Source: Maricaulis sp047308265
GTDB lineage: Bacteria > Pseudomonadota > Alphaproteobacteria > Caulobacterales > Maricaulaceae
Direction of reading: 5' to 3'
Length of the DNA: 64,000 nucleotides
Assembly: GCF_047308265.1 (NCBI RefSeq)
Contig: NZ_JBKQWY010000005.1
Location: 124,001-188,000, forward strand
The notes under the pieces: model-generated
What the model was told of the DNA's origin: nothing
Seen by the model: only the letters and a program-made list of their open reading frames with translations
Databases searched by the model: none
Part shown: positions 25,773 through 33,205 of the stretch, in pieces
How positions within the stretch are numbered: the stretch's first letter is position 1
How the letters are laid out: every line of letters starts with the position of its first letter
Made by a program: the position numbers and the translations under genes

Positions 25773-26954
25773 ATGTTTCGCCCCCGCCTCGCCATCCTCG
25801 CCGTCCTTGCGACAGGCGTGTCTGTTGCCATGAGCCTGTCAGGAGCCGTCAGCGCCCAGAGCACAGCACAGAACGCGGCACAGGGCGAGGTGACCCGGCA
25901 AACCCGGCTTGAGACCTTTGTCGACACCGCTCATGCGTCCAGCGATGCAACGGCGGTGAGTGCCGCGATGTTTGATGGTGAGACCCTGCTGCGCCAGGCC
26001 ACGGGGCAGGTGGAGCGCAGAGGCCCTGCGGCGGACGAGACCACCCGCTTCCTGTCCGCCAGTGTCGGCAAGACCGTCACCGCCCTCATCGCCGCCCAGC
26101 TGGTCAATGAGGGTGTGCTGGATCTCGATGCTCCGGTCTCTCCCTGGCTAAGCGACGTGCCGGTCTGGCGCGAGGTGGCCCAGGCCGACCAGATCACATT
26201 GCGTCACTTGCTGAACCATTCTGCCGGAATTCCTGATTATCTGGAGAACTGGCGCTTCCATACCGCGCGGGGCGGGCGACGTGAGCAGGGTTTCCAGCCC
26301 GCCGAACTGATCGATTACATCACCGGCACCGAGGCCCAGGGCGTGCCCGGCGCTCATTATGCCTATTCCGACACCCATTACATTGTCGTGGGCCTCGTGC
26401 TCGAAGCGGCCACCGGCGAGACCTATGCCGATCTGGTTCGCACCCGCGTGATCGAGCCGGTGGGCATGGCCGACACGGAAAGCCTGATCGGACGCACTTA
26501 TGACCGACTGGCGGTGGGGTATGATCGCGGCACGTTCGGCGCCCGGGCCACCGGTGAACCCGGCGAACTCAACGCCAATCTCGCCTGGGAATGGGCGGGC
26601 GGCGGTCTGGTGACGACACCGGCCGATCTGGCACGGCTCTATCACGCGCTGGGCAGCGAGCAATTTGCCGCAGAACGGGCTCTGATGATCGCCGAGCCCA
26701 ACATGCTCAATGCAGAGCTTCGCATCGGCTACGGGCTGGGCGTGTTTGTGCGCATCTATGAGGATGAGGCCTATCGCCTGTTCCATGGCGGGGATTTTGC
26801 CGGTCACCGCAGCGCCGCCATTTATGACAGCCGCACGGGCCTCGCCCTGGCGGTGCAAGGCAATCACAAACGCCTGGAAGCGCCTGACCTGCTGCTGGAA
26901 TTCAATGAAGACCTGGTGCGCGCACAGACGGCGTCAGACGGGCCGTCTGAGTAG
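25773..26954 (+). CDS. Serine hydrolase, beta-lactamase class C/PBP-like
   Basis: 393 residues from ATG 25773. A signal peptide (AVLATGVSVAMSLSGAVSAQ) is followed by the serine beta-lactamase-like fold. S97-x-x-K100 lies in LSASVGKTV, the Tyr motif in YAYSDTHY (YSD in place of YxN), and HGG replaces KTG near the end (RLFHGGDFAG). Such enzymes are usually periplasmic esterases or D-amino peptidases rather than antibiotic resistance determinants. A longer in-frame start at 25677 lacks a ribosome-binding site and would bury the signal peptide. Confidence 0.87.
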   Translation: MFRPRLAILAVLATGVSVAMSLSGAVSAQSTAQNAAQGEVTRQTRLETFVDTAHASSDATAVSAAMFDGETLLRQATGQVERRGPAADETTRFLSASVGKTVTALIAAQLVNEGVLDLDAPVSPWLSDVPVWREVAQADQITLRHLLNHSAGIPDYLENWRFHTARGGRREQGFQPAELIDYITGTEAQGVPGAHYAYSDTHYIVVGLVLEAATGETYADLVRTRVIEPVGMADTESLIGRTYDRLAVGYDRGTFGARATGEPGELNANLAWEWAGGGLVTTPADLARLYHALGSEQFAAERALMIAEPNMLNAELRIGYGLGVFVRIYEDEAYRLFHGGDFAGHRSAAIYDSRTGLALAVQGNHKRLEAPDLLLEFNEDLVRAQTASDGPSE

Positions 26955-26961
26955 GTTTCAC

Positions 26962-27117
26962 ACCCCTCATTCGATTTTTGAGGCCCCTCACCTGCTCGTT
27001 TTTGAAGCCCCTCACCCGCCTCGTTTCACTCGGCACCCTCTCCCCGGGAGGGAGAGGGTGACAAGAATCCTTCTCCCCCAGTGGGGAGAAGGTGGCGCGC
27101 AGCGCCGGATGAGGGGC
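26962..27117. repeat. Mosaic palindromic intergenic repeat (REP/BIME-like)
   Basis: Three nested hairpins follow one another: CACCCTCTCCC / GGGAGAGGGTG (27034-27060), CCTTCTCCCC / GGGGAGAAGG (27069-27092) and GGCGC / GCGCC (27094-27106). They are bracketed by CCCCTCA copies and a closing TGAGGGG. This is the pattern of dispersed palindromic repeats common in many proteobacterial genomes. The rest of the gap to 27254 has one further perfect palindrome (GTGTTGTG / CACAACAC, 27214-27231) and no gene. Confidence 0.8.
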
Positions 27118-27254
27118 GTGTCTAAAAACTGCGGATGAGGCGCGAAACAAACGAGCGGGCAAACAAAGAGCCAAGCAACACACCCCGACAAACACCCCCG
27201 ACACACCCATTGCGTGTTGTGTGCACAACACCGTCAGTGCAGGCGAAAAACGAC

Positions 27255-27995
27255 CTAATCCTCGCGCACGATGCGGGCCTTGCCGCGTCCCAGCGCCAGT
27301 GCCTTGACGGCGCCGCGGAAGGTGCGCACTTCCTGTTCGGTCCAGCGGCCGCGAATGAAGGCATTGCGCAGATTCTGGGTCATCAAGGGCGTCTTGTCGG
27401 GCGGATAGAAAAACCCGGCCCGCTCCAACTCTGTCTCGAAATGCACGAACATGCGTTCCAGATCTTCCCGATCGGCAATCTCGGACACGGGTTCGAACTC
27501 GACAGGCGCGCCCTCCTCGGCCGTCCACTCATAGGCACACACGGCCACGGCCTGGGCCAGGTTGAGCGAGGAGAAGGAGCGGTCCACCGGCAAGGTGATG
27601 ATCGCATCGGCCAGGGTGACCGCCTCATTGGGCAGGCCTGATTTCTCACCGCCGAACATGACCGCCACCCGTTCTCCGGCCTGGCTCGCCGCGCGGATCT
27701 GGGACATGGCCTGACGGGCCGTCAGGACCGGTTTCTCCATGCCGCGCGGGCGGGCTGTGGTGGCATAGACACGGGTGAACCCGGCCAAAGCGTCCTCCAG
27801 TCGATACTCCACACGCGCCTCGTCCAATACCGGCGATCCGGCGGCCATGGTGACGGCCTTGTCATTGGGCCAGCCATCACGAGGATCGACAATGATCAGA
27901 CGATTCAGGCCGAAATTTCCCATGACACGACAGGCCGCGCCGATGTTTTCGCCCAGTTGGGGGGTATGCAGGATGAAGGAAGGTGGTGTGGTCAT
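27255..27995 (-). CDS. tRNA 2'-O-methyltransferase, TrmJ/SpoU type
   Basis: 246 residues of the SPOUT class. Motif 1 is LGENIGAACRVMGNFGLNRL, motif 2 is VAVMFGGEKSGLPNE and motif 3 is LPVDRSFSSLNLAQAVAV, forming the trefoil-knot SAM site. A helical C-terminal extension matches TrmJ, which methylates position 32 of tRNA. It overlaps the upstream lipoprotein gene by 4 nt, so the two are translationally coupled. Confidence 0.9.
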   Translation of the reverse strand: MTTPPSFILHTPQLGENIGAACRVMGNFGLNRLIIVDPRDGWPNDKAVTMAAGSPVLDEARVEYRLEDALAGFTRVYATTARPRGMEKPVLTARQAMSQIRAASQAGERVAVMFGGEKSGLPNEAVTLADAIITLPVDRSFSSLNLAQAVAVCAYEWTAEEGAPVEFEPVSEIADREDLERMFVHFETELERAGFFYPPDKTPLMTQNLRNAFIRGRWTEQEVRTFRGAVKALALGRGKARIVRED

Positions 27996-29449
27996 GCGTC
28001 CGGATAGGTGATGGCGGTTAAACGGTTCTCGTCATCGAATTGCGGGTTCAGCCCCATCTCTTCAAGCTTTGTGATCAGTTCGACCCGCGGATCAGCCAGC
28101 GGATAGGTCGTCAGCACGCGGATCCAGTCTGCGGTTGCGCTGTCCAGTCCCAGATCGATAGCGGCACGCAGATAGGTCTCGCGATCATATTCGGGCACCG
28201 TGTCCTCTTCGGTCTCCTCGACCGCCAGATCGAGCATGCGGTTCCAGATATCATAGAGATCGCCCTGCGGCGTTCCCGCGTCCAGGATGAGCGCCACAAA
28301 TTCACCGCAGGCATAATAGGCGTCGAACTCGCCGCGCTGTTCCGCGCCCTGCAGATTGCCGTTCTCCAGCGATGCCACACAGGTCTCCAAAGCGTTGGAA
28401 AAACTGTATTGCAGATACGCCGCCGCGCTGTCGCCCTGTTCCGCCATGATGCGATTGGCCATGGCATTGGCTGCGCCCTCATGGATCCAGCTGTCAAAGC
28501 TCTCCGCCAGCCGCGCGCCCTTTACGTTCTGAAAGAGGTGCACCGTCTCGTGGGCAAAGAACCACAACAGATAGGCATGGATAAACGGATCCTCTTCCCG
28601 CAGGGCCTCGCCTGACGACCGGATCATCAATTGCCGCCCCTGGACCCCGCCCTTGTTGGAAAAGCCCGGATGGTCATGCCCACCAAAGGCGAACATCAAG
28701 GTGGCCGGCGCATCCAGCCCATAACCCCAACCCGTTTCCAGACGGTCGAACAGATAGGCCATATCGCTTTCAAACCGGGTCTTGAGCCAGTCCGGCGTGC
28801 CCGGATCGATCAACCCGGCATAGTTTGGCGTGGTCTCGATATCCCCGTCGCCGATATAGACAAAACTTCCCCCGCCCAGCGACACATCCACCGCCTCTTC
28901 CGCGATCGAGCGACCATGGGCGATCATGGGGCGGAGCGAACGCACGGCCACGCCGGTCCGGGGCTGGACACCGTCAAACTGGTTGAGATCGCCCTGCATG
29001 GCCTCGATCGACTCCCGGCTTTGCGCCAGGAGCAGTTCGAACTGACCGGTAAACAGGACCAGCCCGCCATCAGAGAACGCGGTGAAATGCGCATAACCGG
29101 CATAGTCGAGATCGGGCCGGGCCTGAACATGGAAACGGGCGCTTGAGACCGGGCGGTCAAAGATCAGCGCATCCATGCCCGCGACACGTTCGACCGGGGT
29201 CTGGGTATCGATCGGACGCCAGGCCTCGGTGCGATACTCAGTTTGCGATCTGGCGAACACAAACACATCATGGGGCTCTGCAAAGCGATACTCGACCTCG
29301 AACTGACCCTCCCCCAGATCCGTGACAACCGCCGTTACCTGTGTATCTTCAATAAGTTCCAGGGATTGCGCTCGATCGTTGGACGCGGGCACACACGCCG
29401 ACACCCCCACCATGATCGCCAAAAAGAGTGTCCGGACACCAGACTTCAT
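27992..29449 (-). CDS. Lipoprotein with gluzincin-like metallopeptidase motif
   Basis: 485 residues from ATG 29449. The lipoprotein signal ends at GVSAC. The N-terminal half is beta-rich. The C-terminal half has HExxH as FFAHETVHLFQ, followed about 20 residues on by a second Glu in WIHEGAANAMA, the ligand arrangement of M1/M61-type gluzincins. The cysteines in ETCVASL and YYACGEF may pair. Distant relation to M61 is likely but the family cannot be fixed by eye. It is first in an operon with the trmJ-type gene. Confidence 0.7.
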   Translation of the reverse strand: MKSGVRTLFLAIMVGVSACVPASNDRAQSLELIEDTQVTAVVTDLGEGQFEVEYRFAEPHDVFVFARSQTEYRTEAWRPIDTQTPVERVAGMDALIFDRPVSSARFHVQARPDLDYAGYAHFTAFSDGGLVLFTGQFELLLAQSRESIEAMQGDLNQFDGVQPRTGVAVRSLRPMIAHGRSIAEEAVDVSLGGGSFVYIGDGDIETTPNYAGLIDPGTPDWLKTRFESDMAYLFDRLETGWGYGLDAPATLMFAFGGHDHPGFSNKGGVQGRQLMIRSSGEALREEDPFIHAYLLWFFAHETVHLFQNVKGARLAESFDSWIHEGAANAMANRIMAEQGDSAAAYLQYSFSNALETCVASLENGNLQGAEQRGEFDAYYACGEFVALILDAGTPQGDLYDIWNRMLDLAVEETEEDTVPEYDRETYLRAAIDLGLDSATADWIRVLTTYPLADPRVELITKLEEMGLNPQFDDENRLTAITYPDA

Positions 29450-29538
29450 CACCGCTTCCTTCAGTTCAGGCTTTTGCACTTCAATCCGGGTCTGCTATAG
29501 CGCGCGCAAAACAGGTTCCCAAATTAAGGACGTGAAAC

Positions 29539-30762
29539 ATGGCGAAGATCAAAGTCGATACTCCGGTCGTCGAACTCGACGGCGATGAAATGACCCGCAT
29601 CATCTGGCAGATGATCAAGGACAAGCTGATCCTGCCCTATCTCGACATTGATCTGAAATACTATGATCTCGGCATGCAAAAGCGCGATGAGACGGATGAC
29701 CAGATCACCGTCGAAGCCGCTGAAGCCATCAAACATTACGGTGTGGGCGTGAAATGCGCCACCATCACGCCGGACGAAGCGCGTGTTGAGGAGTTTGGCC
29801 TCAAGAAAATGTGGCGCTCCCCGAACGGCACCATCCGCAATATTCTCGGCGGCGTGGTCTTCCGTGAGCCGATCGTCATCTCCAACGTGCCGCGCCTGGT
29901 TCCGGGCTGGCAGCAGCCGATGGTGATCGGCCGTCACGCCTTCGGTGACCAGTATCGTGCGACGGATTTCCTCGTCGACCGCCCCGGCAAGCTGACCATG
30001 ACCTTCGTGCCGGAAGACGGTTCCGAGCCGGTCACGCGCGAAGTCTTCGACTTCCCGAGCTCCGGCGTGGCCATGGGCATGTATAACCTCGACGAATCCA
30101 TCAAGGACTTCGCGCGCGCCAGCATGAATTACGGCCTGCAGCGCGGCTGGCCGGTGTATCTCTCCACCAAGAACACCATCCTGAAAGCCTATGATGGTCG
30201 CTTCAAAGATATCTTCCAGGCGATTTTCGACGCTGAATTCAAGGATGCCTTCCAGGCGAAAGGGATTTCCTACGAGCACCGCCTGATCGATGACATGGTC
30301 GCTGCGGCCATGAAATGGTCCGGTGGTTTTGTCTGGGCCTGTAAAAACTATGATGGCGATGTCCAGTCCGACACCGTCGCCCAGGGCTTTGGCTCTCTTG
30401 GCCTGATGACCTCCGTGCTGATGTCTCCGGACGGCAAGACGGTGGAAGCAGAAGCCGCACACGGCACTGTGACACGTCACTACCGCCAGCATCAGCGTGG
30501 TGAGCAGACCTCCACCAACTCCATCGCCTCGATCTTTGCCTGGACCCGGGGTCTGGCGCACCGGGGCCGCATGGATGGCAATGAGCAGGTCATGGCCTTC
30601 GCGACGACGCTGGAAGACACGATCATCAAGACGGTGGAAGCCGGCTTCATGACCAAGGACCTGGCCCTGCTGGTCGGAGATCAACAAGGCTGGCTGTCGA
30701 CGGAAGGCTTCCTCAACAAGGTGGACGAGCGCTTCAAACTGGCCATGGCCGAGACCGTCTGA
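29539..30762 (+). CDS. icd: NADP-dependent isocitrate dehydrogenase
   Basis: 407 residues of the eukaryote-like dimeric IDH type. It starts MAKIKVDTPVVELDGDEMTR. Substrate-site residues are seen in WRSPNGTIRNILGG, metal aspartates in LIDDMVAAAMKWSGGFVWAC and YDGDVQSD, and NADP-binding in EAAHGTVTRHYRQHQ. It oxidises isocitrate to 2-oxoglutarate in the TCA cycle. It is monocistronic with a terminator at 30787. Confidence 0.97.
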   Translation: MAKIKVDTPVVELDGDEMTRIIWQMIKDKLILPYLDIDLKYYDLGMQKRDETDDQITVEAAEAIKHYGVGVKCATITPDEARVEEFGLKKMWRSPNGTIRNILGGVVFREPIVISNVPRLVPGWQQPMVIGRHAFGDQYRATDFLVDRPGKLTMTFVPEDGSEPVTREVFDFPSSGVAMGMYNLDESIKDFARASMNYGLQRGWPVYLSTKNTILKAYDGRFKDIFQAIFDAEFKDAFQAKGISYEHRLIDDMVAAAMKWSGGFVWACKNYDGDVQSDTVAQGFGSLGLMTSVLMSPDGKTVEAEAAHGTVTRHYRQHQRGEQTSTNSIASIFAWTRGLAHRGRMDGNEQVMAFATTLEDTIIKTVEAGFMTKDLALLVGDQQGWLSTEGFLNKVDERFKLAMAETV

Positions 30763-30786
30763 TCGGTGTCGTCAGAGCACAGAGAC

Positions 30787-30814
30787 AGGGCGGACCAAGC
30801 GGTTCGCCCTTTTT
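30787..30814 (+). terminator. Terminator of icd
   Basis: AGGGCGGACC and GGTTCGCCCT pair with one G-T wobble around AAGC, followed by TTTT, 25 nt beyond the stop. Confidence 0.85.
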
Positions 30815-30912
30815 CTTTGCGTGAACGGATCATTTTGTCGCAGGATAAAACCTTGGGACTATGAGTCGGGCGCCTTAAATGGGGTCGGCTCGCTTCAACC
30901 CCCGGTGGCTGA

Positions 30913-31308
30913 ATGATCGATTCCATTACAATCTCCCCGGACCAGCGTGTCTGTGAGATCCATGTCAGCGGCGCGCTGAATCTCGATACCTATGCCCAGA
31001 CACGCGAGCAGTTCATGGCCCTGCCCGGCTGGCACAGGGATATCGATTATCTGATGGTGTATCGTCGTGTATTCCTTGCGGAATTCACCCCTGAGGTCGC
31101 CGACCAGCTCATGTCACGTTTCGAGGCCTTTGACCGGGACGTTCTCGACGGCCGCCGCGTGCGCATGGCCTTTGTCTGTGCTGATGAAACCGCCGAACCG
31201 CTGATGCGATTTTGGGAAGCCCTGTCGGCCCAGCGTCGACCCGTGGACGAACGTTTCTTTCGATCGGAGACAGACGCACGGGCCTGGCTGCAAACTCCGC
31301 GCGCATAA
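30913..31308 (+). CDS. Small STAS-like protein of unknown function, paralogue A
   Basis: 131 residues, cytosolic, no signal peptide or membrane segment. It begins with a strand-rich part (CEIHVSGALNLDTYA), then a short motif GWHRDIDYLMVYRR, TPEVADQLMSRFEAFD, a strand VRMAFVCADET and a closing segment DERFFRSETDARAWL. The alternating strand-helix order and the closing A-x-AWL resemble SpoIIAA/STAS-like domains, but no phosphorylatable serine is evident. Two diverged copies follow in tandem at 31419 and 31874. Function unknown. Confidence 0.7.
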   Translation: MIDSITISPDQRVCEIHVSGALNLDTYAQTREQFMALPGWHRDIDYLMVYRRVFLAEFTPEVADQLMSRFEAFDRDVLDGRRVRMAFVCADETAEPLMRFWEALSAQRRPVDERFFRSETDARAWLQTPRA

Positions 31309-31418
31309 TCAAATACTGTAACGTCCCCAATCTGACGCATATCACGCTGCGCCGGGTGAATTCAGCTCCCCCTGAGTCGCCCGACGTCACTCAAACTGAT
31401 TGTGTGTGTGAGGATAGA

Positions 31419-31823
31419 ATGCATTACGAGATCCGCATTGATGCGGACGCGCGACTGATCCGATTGTCCGTCGACGGTCTGGTCAATGTTCCCGACTTTC
31501 TCAAAGCTTGTGAAGAGATATTCGAGCATCCCGAATTTGATCCACACTTCAATCGGCTCACCCATCTGGGCCGGGCCGCGCTTCTGGGCGAGATTACGCC
31601 TGAGGATATCAGAACGGTCGGACGACGCTTGCACGAGATGCAGCAACGCTTTCGGACCGGGGAACCGGTCCTCTCCGCCATTGTCGGAGAACGCGAGGAA
31701 CACCGCCCTCTACTTCAGCTCTACGTTCTGGCCCATGGCGGGCATTCGCGAGTGACGGAACGCATTTTTGACCGGGTGTCAGATGCCCTGGCCTGGCTCT
31801 CGGAGGGCATGCCCCCCAAATAG
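31419..31823 (+). CDS. Small STAS-like protein of unknown function, paralogue B
   Basis: 134 residues from ATG 31419 (GAGGAT upstream). It aligns by eye with paralogues A and C: a central VDGLVNVPDFLKA, then HPEFDPHFNRLTHLG, ITPEDIRTVGRRLHEM, VLSAIVGE and the end VTERIFDRVSDALAWL. Identity to the neighbours is low apart from these anchor positions, so the duplication is old. No catalytic or membrane motif. The frame stays open upstream, but the shared family start is MHYEIRI. Confidence 0.68.
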   Translation: MHYEIRIDADARLIRLSVDGLVNVPDFLKACEEIFEHPEFDPHFNRLTHLGRAALLGEITPEDIRTVGRRLHEMQQRFRTGEPVLSAIVGEREEHRPLLQLYVLAHGGHSRVTERIFDRVSDALAWLSEGMPPK

Positions 31824-31873
31824 GCTTGTTCGACTCAAGCCTGCGTGGAACACTCGCGCATGAGGGGATTGTG

Positions 31874-32281
31874 ATGGAATTCCAATACACACTGGATCAG
31901 GAGCGTCGCCGGATTGTCTGGCACATTACCGGCCGCATGACCGTGGACGATGTTTTGGGCGCCTATGAAAGTGCCCTCACCGATCCGGACTGGTCCGCTG
32001 ACATGGACCAGATGACGGTATTCTCCTCCATCGATCTCAGCGACATGTCCCCGGACCGCTGGCAGATCCTGATCAACGGCTTTGTAGCAGCAGACAAACG
32101 TCTCGGTGTACGCCCCGGCACACGTGCGGCGATTGTCATGGATGACGCCCTCCAGGAAGCGCTCATGACGTATTATGAGCTGATTTCGGAACCAGTGACG
32201 GTGACCGAGGAACGGGTTTTCACCACAACCACAGAGGCGGAAGCCTGGCTCGACACACCTCGTGATCGTGATACCATCTAA
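31874..32281 (+). CDS. Small STAS-like protein of unknown function, paralogue C
   Basis: 135 residues from ATG 31874. Same architecture as the two preceding genes: HITGRMTVDDVLGAYESAL, DPDWSADMDQMTVFS, MSPDRWQILINGFV, TRAAIVMDD and the end TEERVFTTTTEAEAWLDTP. The end TEERVF-x7-AWL is nearest to TERIF-x6-AWL of B. A gap of 50 nt follows B. A weak hairpin follows at 32304. Confidence 0.68.
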   Translation: MEFQYTLDQERRRIVWHITGRMTVDDVLGAYESALTDPDWSADMDQMTVFSSIDLSDMSPDRWQILINGFVAADKRLGVRPGTRAAIVMDDALQEALMTYYELISEPVTVTEERVFTTTTEAEAWLDTPRDRDTI

Positions 32282-32303
32282 AATTGGTTCACATATGCGG
32301 TTT

Positions 32304-32349
32304 CACCTGTTAGGTGTTTATCCGTAAGAAAACAATATTATATTTACGG
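32304..32349 (+). promoter_or_regulatory. Hairpin and AT-rich palindrome before the 32352 gene
   Basis: CACCT-GTT-AGGTG (32304-32316), followed by TTTA, could be a weak terminator for paralogue C. CCGTAA-N16-TTACGG (32322-32349) is a perfect 6-bp inverted repeat around an AT-rich core. It ends 2 nt before the ATG at 32352, so it could be an operator or a leader hairpin that hides the start. Confidence 0.4.
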
Positions 32350-32351
32350 GA

Positions 32352-32750
32352 ATGTCGATGAGCTCGAATCTGACCGGGGTCTGGTTTGGCGCCTACACCT
32401 ATGCGGATGGGGGAAAACCGGTCTCCTTCATGGCCAATGTGGATGATGTGCGCGGATTTCTGTCCGGCAAGATCTCCGAAAAAAACACCTTCGCCGAGCC
32501 CGGGTGCGAGCGGCTTCTCGCCTGGCTGGATGGAAGTCATGACCAGGGGCTGGTGATCTTCGCCAAAACCTATGACGGATCGGGCGGGGTGAATCACACC
32601 GTGTCCTATACGGGCCGTTTGAATGGCGATGCCAGCCTGATTTCCGGCCGCTGGACCATCGGTCCCTATTCGGGCGGGTTCAGCATGTCGCGCCCGGTGC
32701 TCACACCGGATGAGGACGTCGCGCGCAGTGTCATCCCTCTGGCCTTCTAG
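32352..32750 (+). CDS. Hypothetical beta-rich protein
   Basis: 132 residues, no signal peptide. The start LTGVWFGAYTYADGGKPVSF and the repeated G-x-W / strand-turn pattern (VSYTGRLNGDASLISGRW, GPYSGGFSMSR) suggest a small all-beta, lipocalin-like barrel. I recognise no named family. It stands alone after the tandem triplet and convergent to the NTF2-like gene. Confidence 0.6.
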   Translation: MSMSSNLTGVWFGAYTYADGGKPVSFMANVDDVRGFLSGKISEKNTFAEPGCERLLAWLDGSHDQGLVIFAKTYDGSGGVNHTVSYTGRLNGDASLISGRWTIGPYSGGFSMSRPVLTPDEDVARSVIPLAF

Positions 32751-32758
32751 GCGAAAGA

Positions 32759-33205
32759 TCAGACCTGCTGGCCGGTCCGTTTCATGGTGACGAAGGTTTC
32801 GGCCTCAATCAGCCAGTTCAGCCCGTCGAAGCGCCATTTTGCAAAATAGCGGCCGACATAGCCGATCTTGAACCCGTCCTGGGTCCAGCCCCCCGTCCAA
32901 CGCCCCTGTTCAGAGGCCAGTTGACCGTCCTCCGAGACGTCGATCCGGGCCGGCGCGCGTTTATACGTCACCTGATCCATGCCGTCGAAGATCTGTTGCC
33001 AGGCGTCCAGCTGGGCCTGGCGCCCCTGGATCAGAGGGGCCTCATCGCCGGGGACCAGAACCACATCCTCATGCAACAGCGCCGCAATGGCCTCCATATC
33101 CCGGACCGTCAGGGCTGAATTGAAGCTCTCACGACGCGCGGCGATCTCGCGAGCGGCCTGTTTGTCGCCAACCAGCTGAGTATCAGCCCCGGGACGCGCC
33201 ATCAT
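32759..33205 (-). CDS. SnoaL/NTF2-like protein (DUF4440 type)
   Basis: 148 residues with an NTF2-like cone fold: long first helix (ARRESFNSALTVRDMEAIAA), then LLHEDVVLVPGDEAPLIQGR, and C-terminal strands GRWTGGWTQDGFKIGYVGRY and KWRFDGLNWLIEAE. Such proteins are small-molecule-binding or isomerase-like; the ligand is unknown. It overlaps the end of alaS by 4 nt, so it is translated with alaS. Confidence 0.82.
   Translation of the reverse strand: MMARPGADTQLVGDKQAAREIAARRESFNSALTVRDMEAIAALLHEDVVLVPGDEAPLIQGRQAQLDAWQQIFDGMDQVTYKRAPARIDVSEDGQLASEQGRWTGGWTQDGFKIGYVGRYFAKWRFDGLNWLIEAETFVTMKRTGQQV

Noticed and set aside
25773..26954. True antibiotic beta-lactamase
   Set aside because: YSD replaces YxN and HGG replaces KTG, so it fits the wider serine hydrolase/esterase group better.
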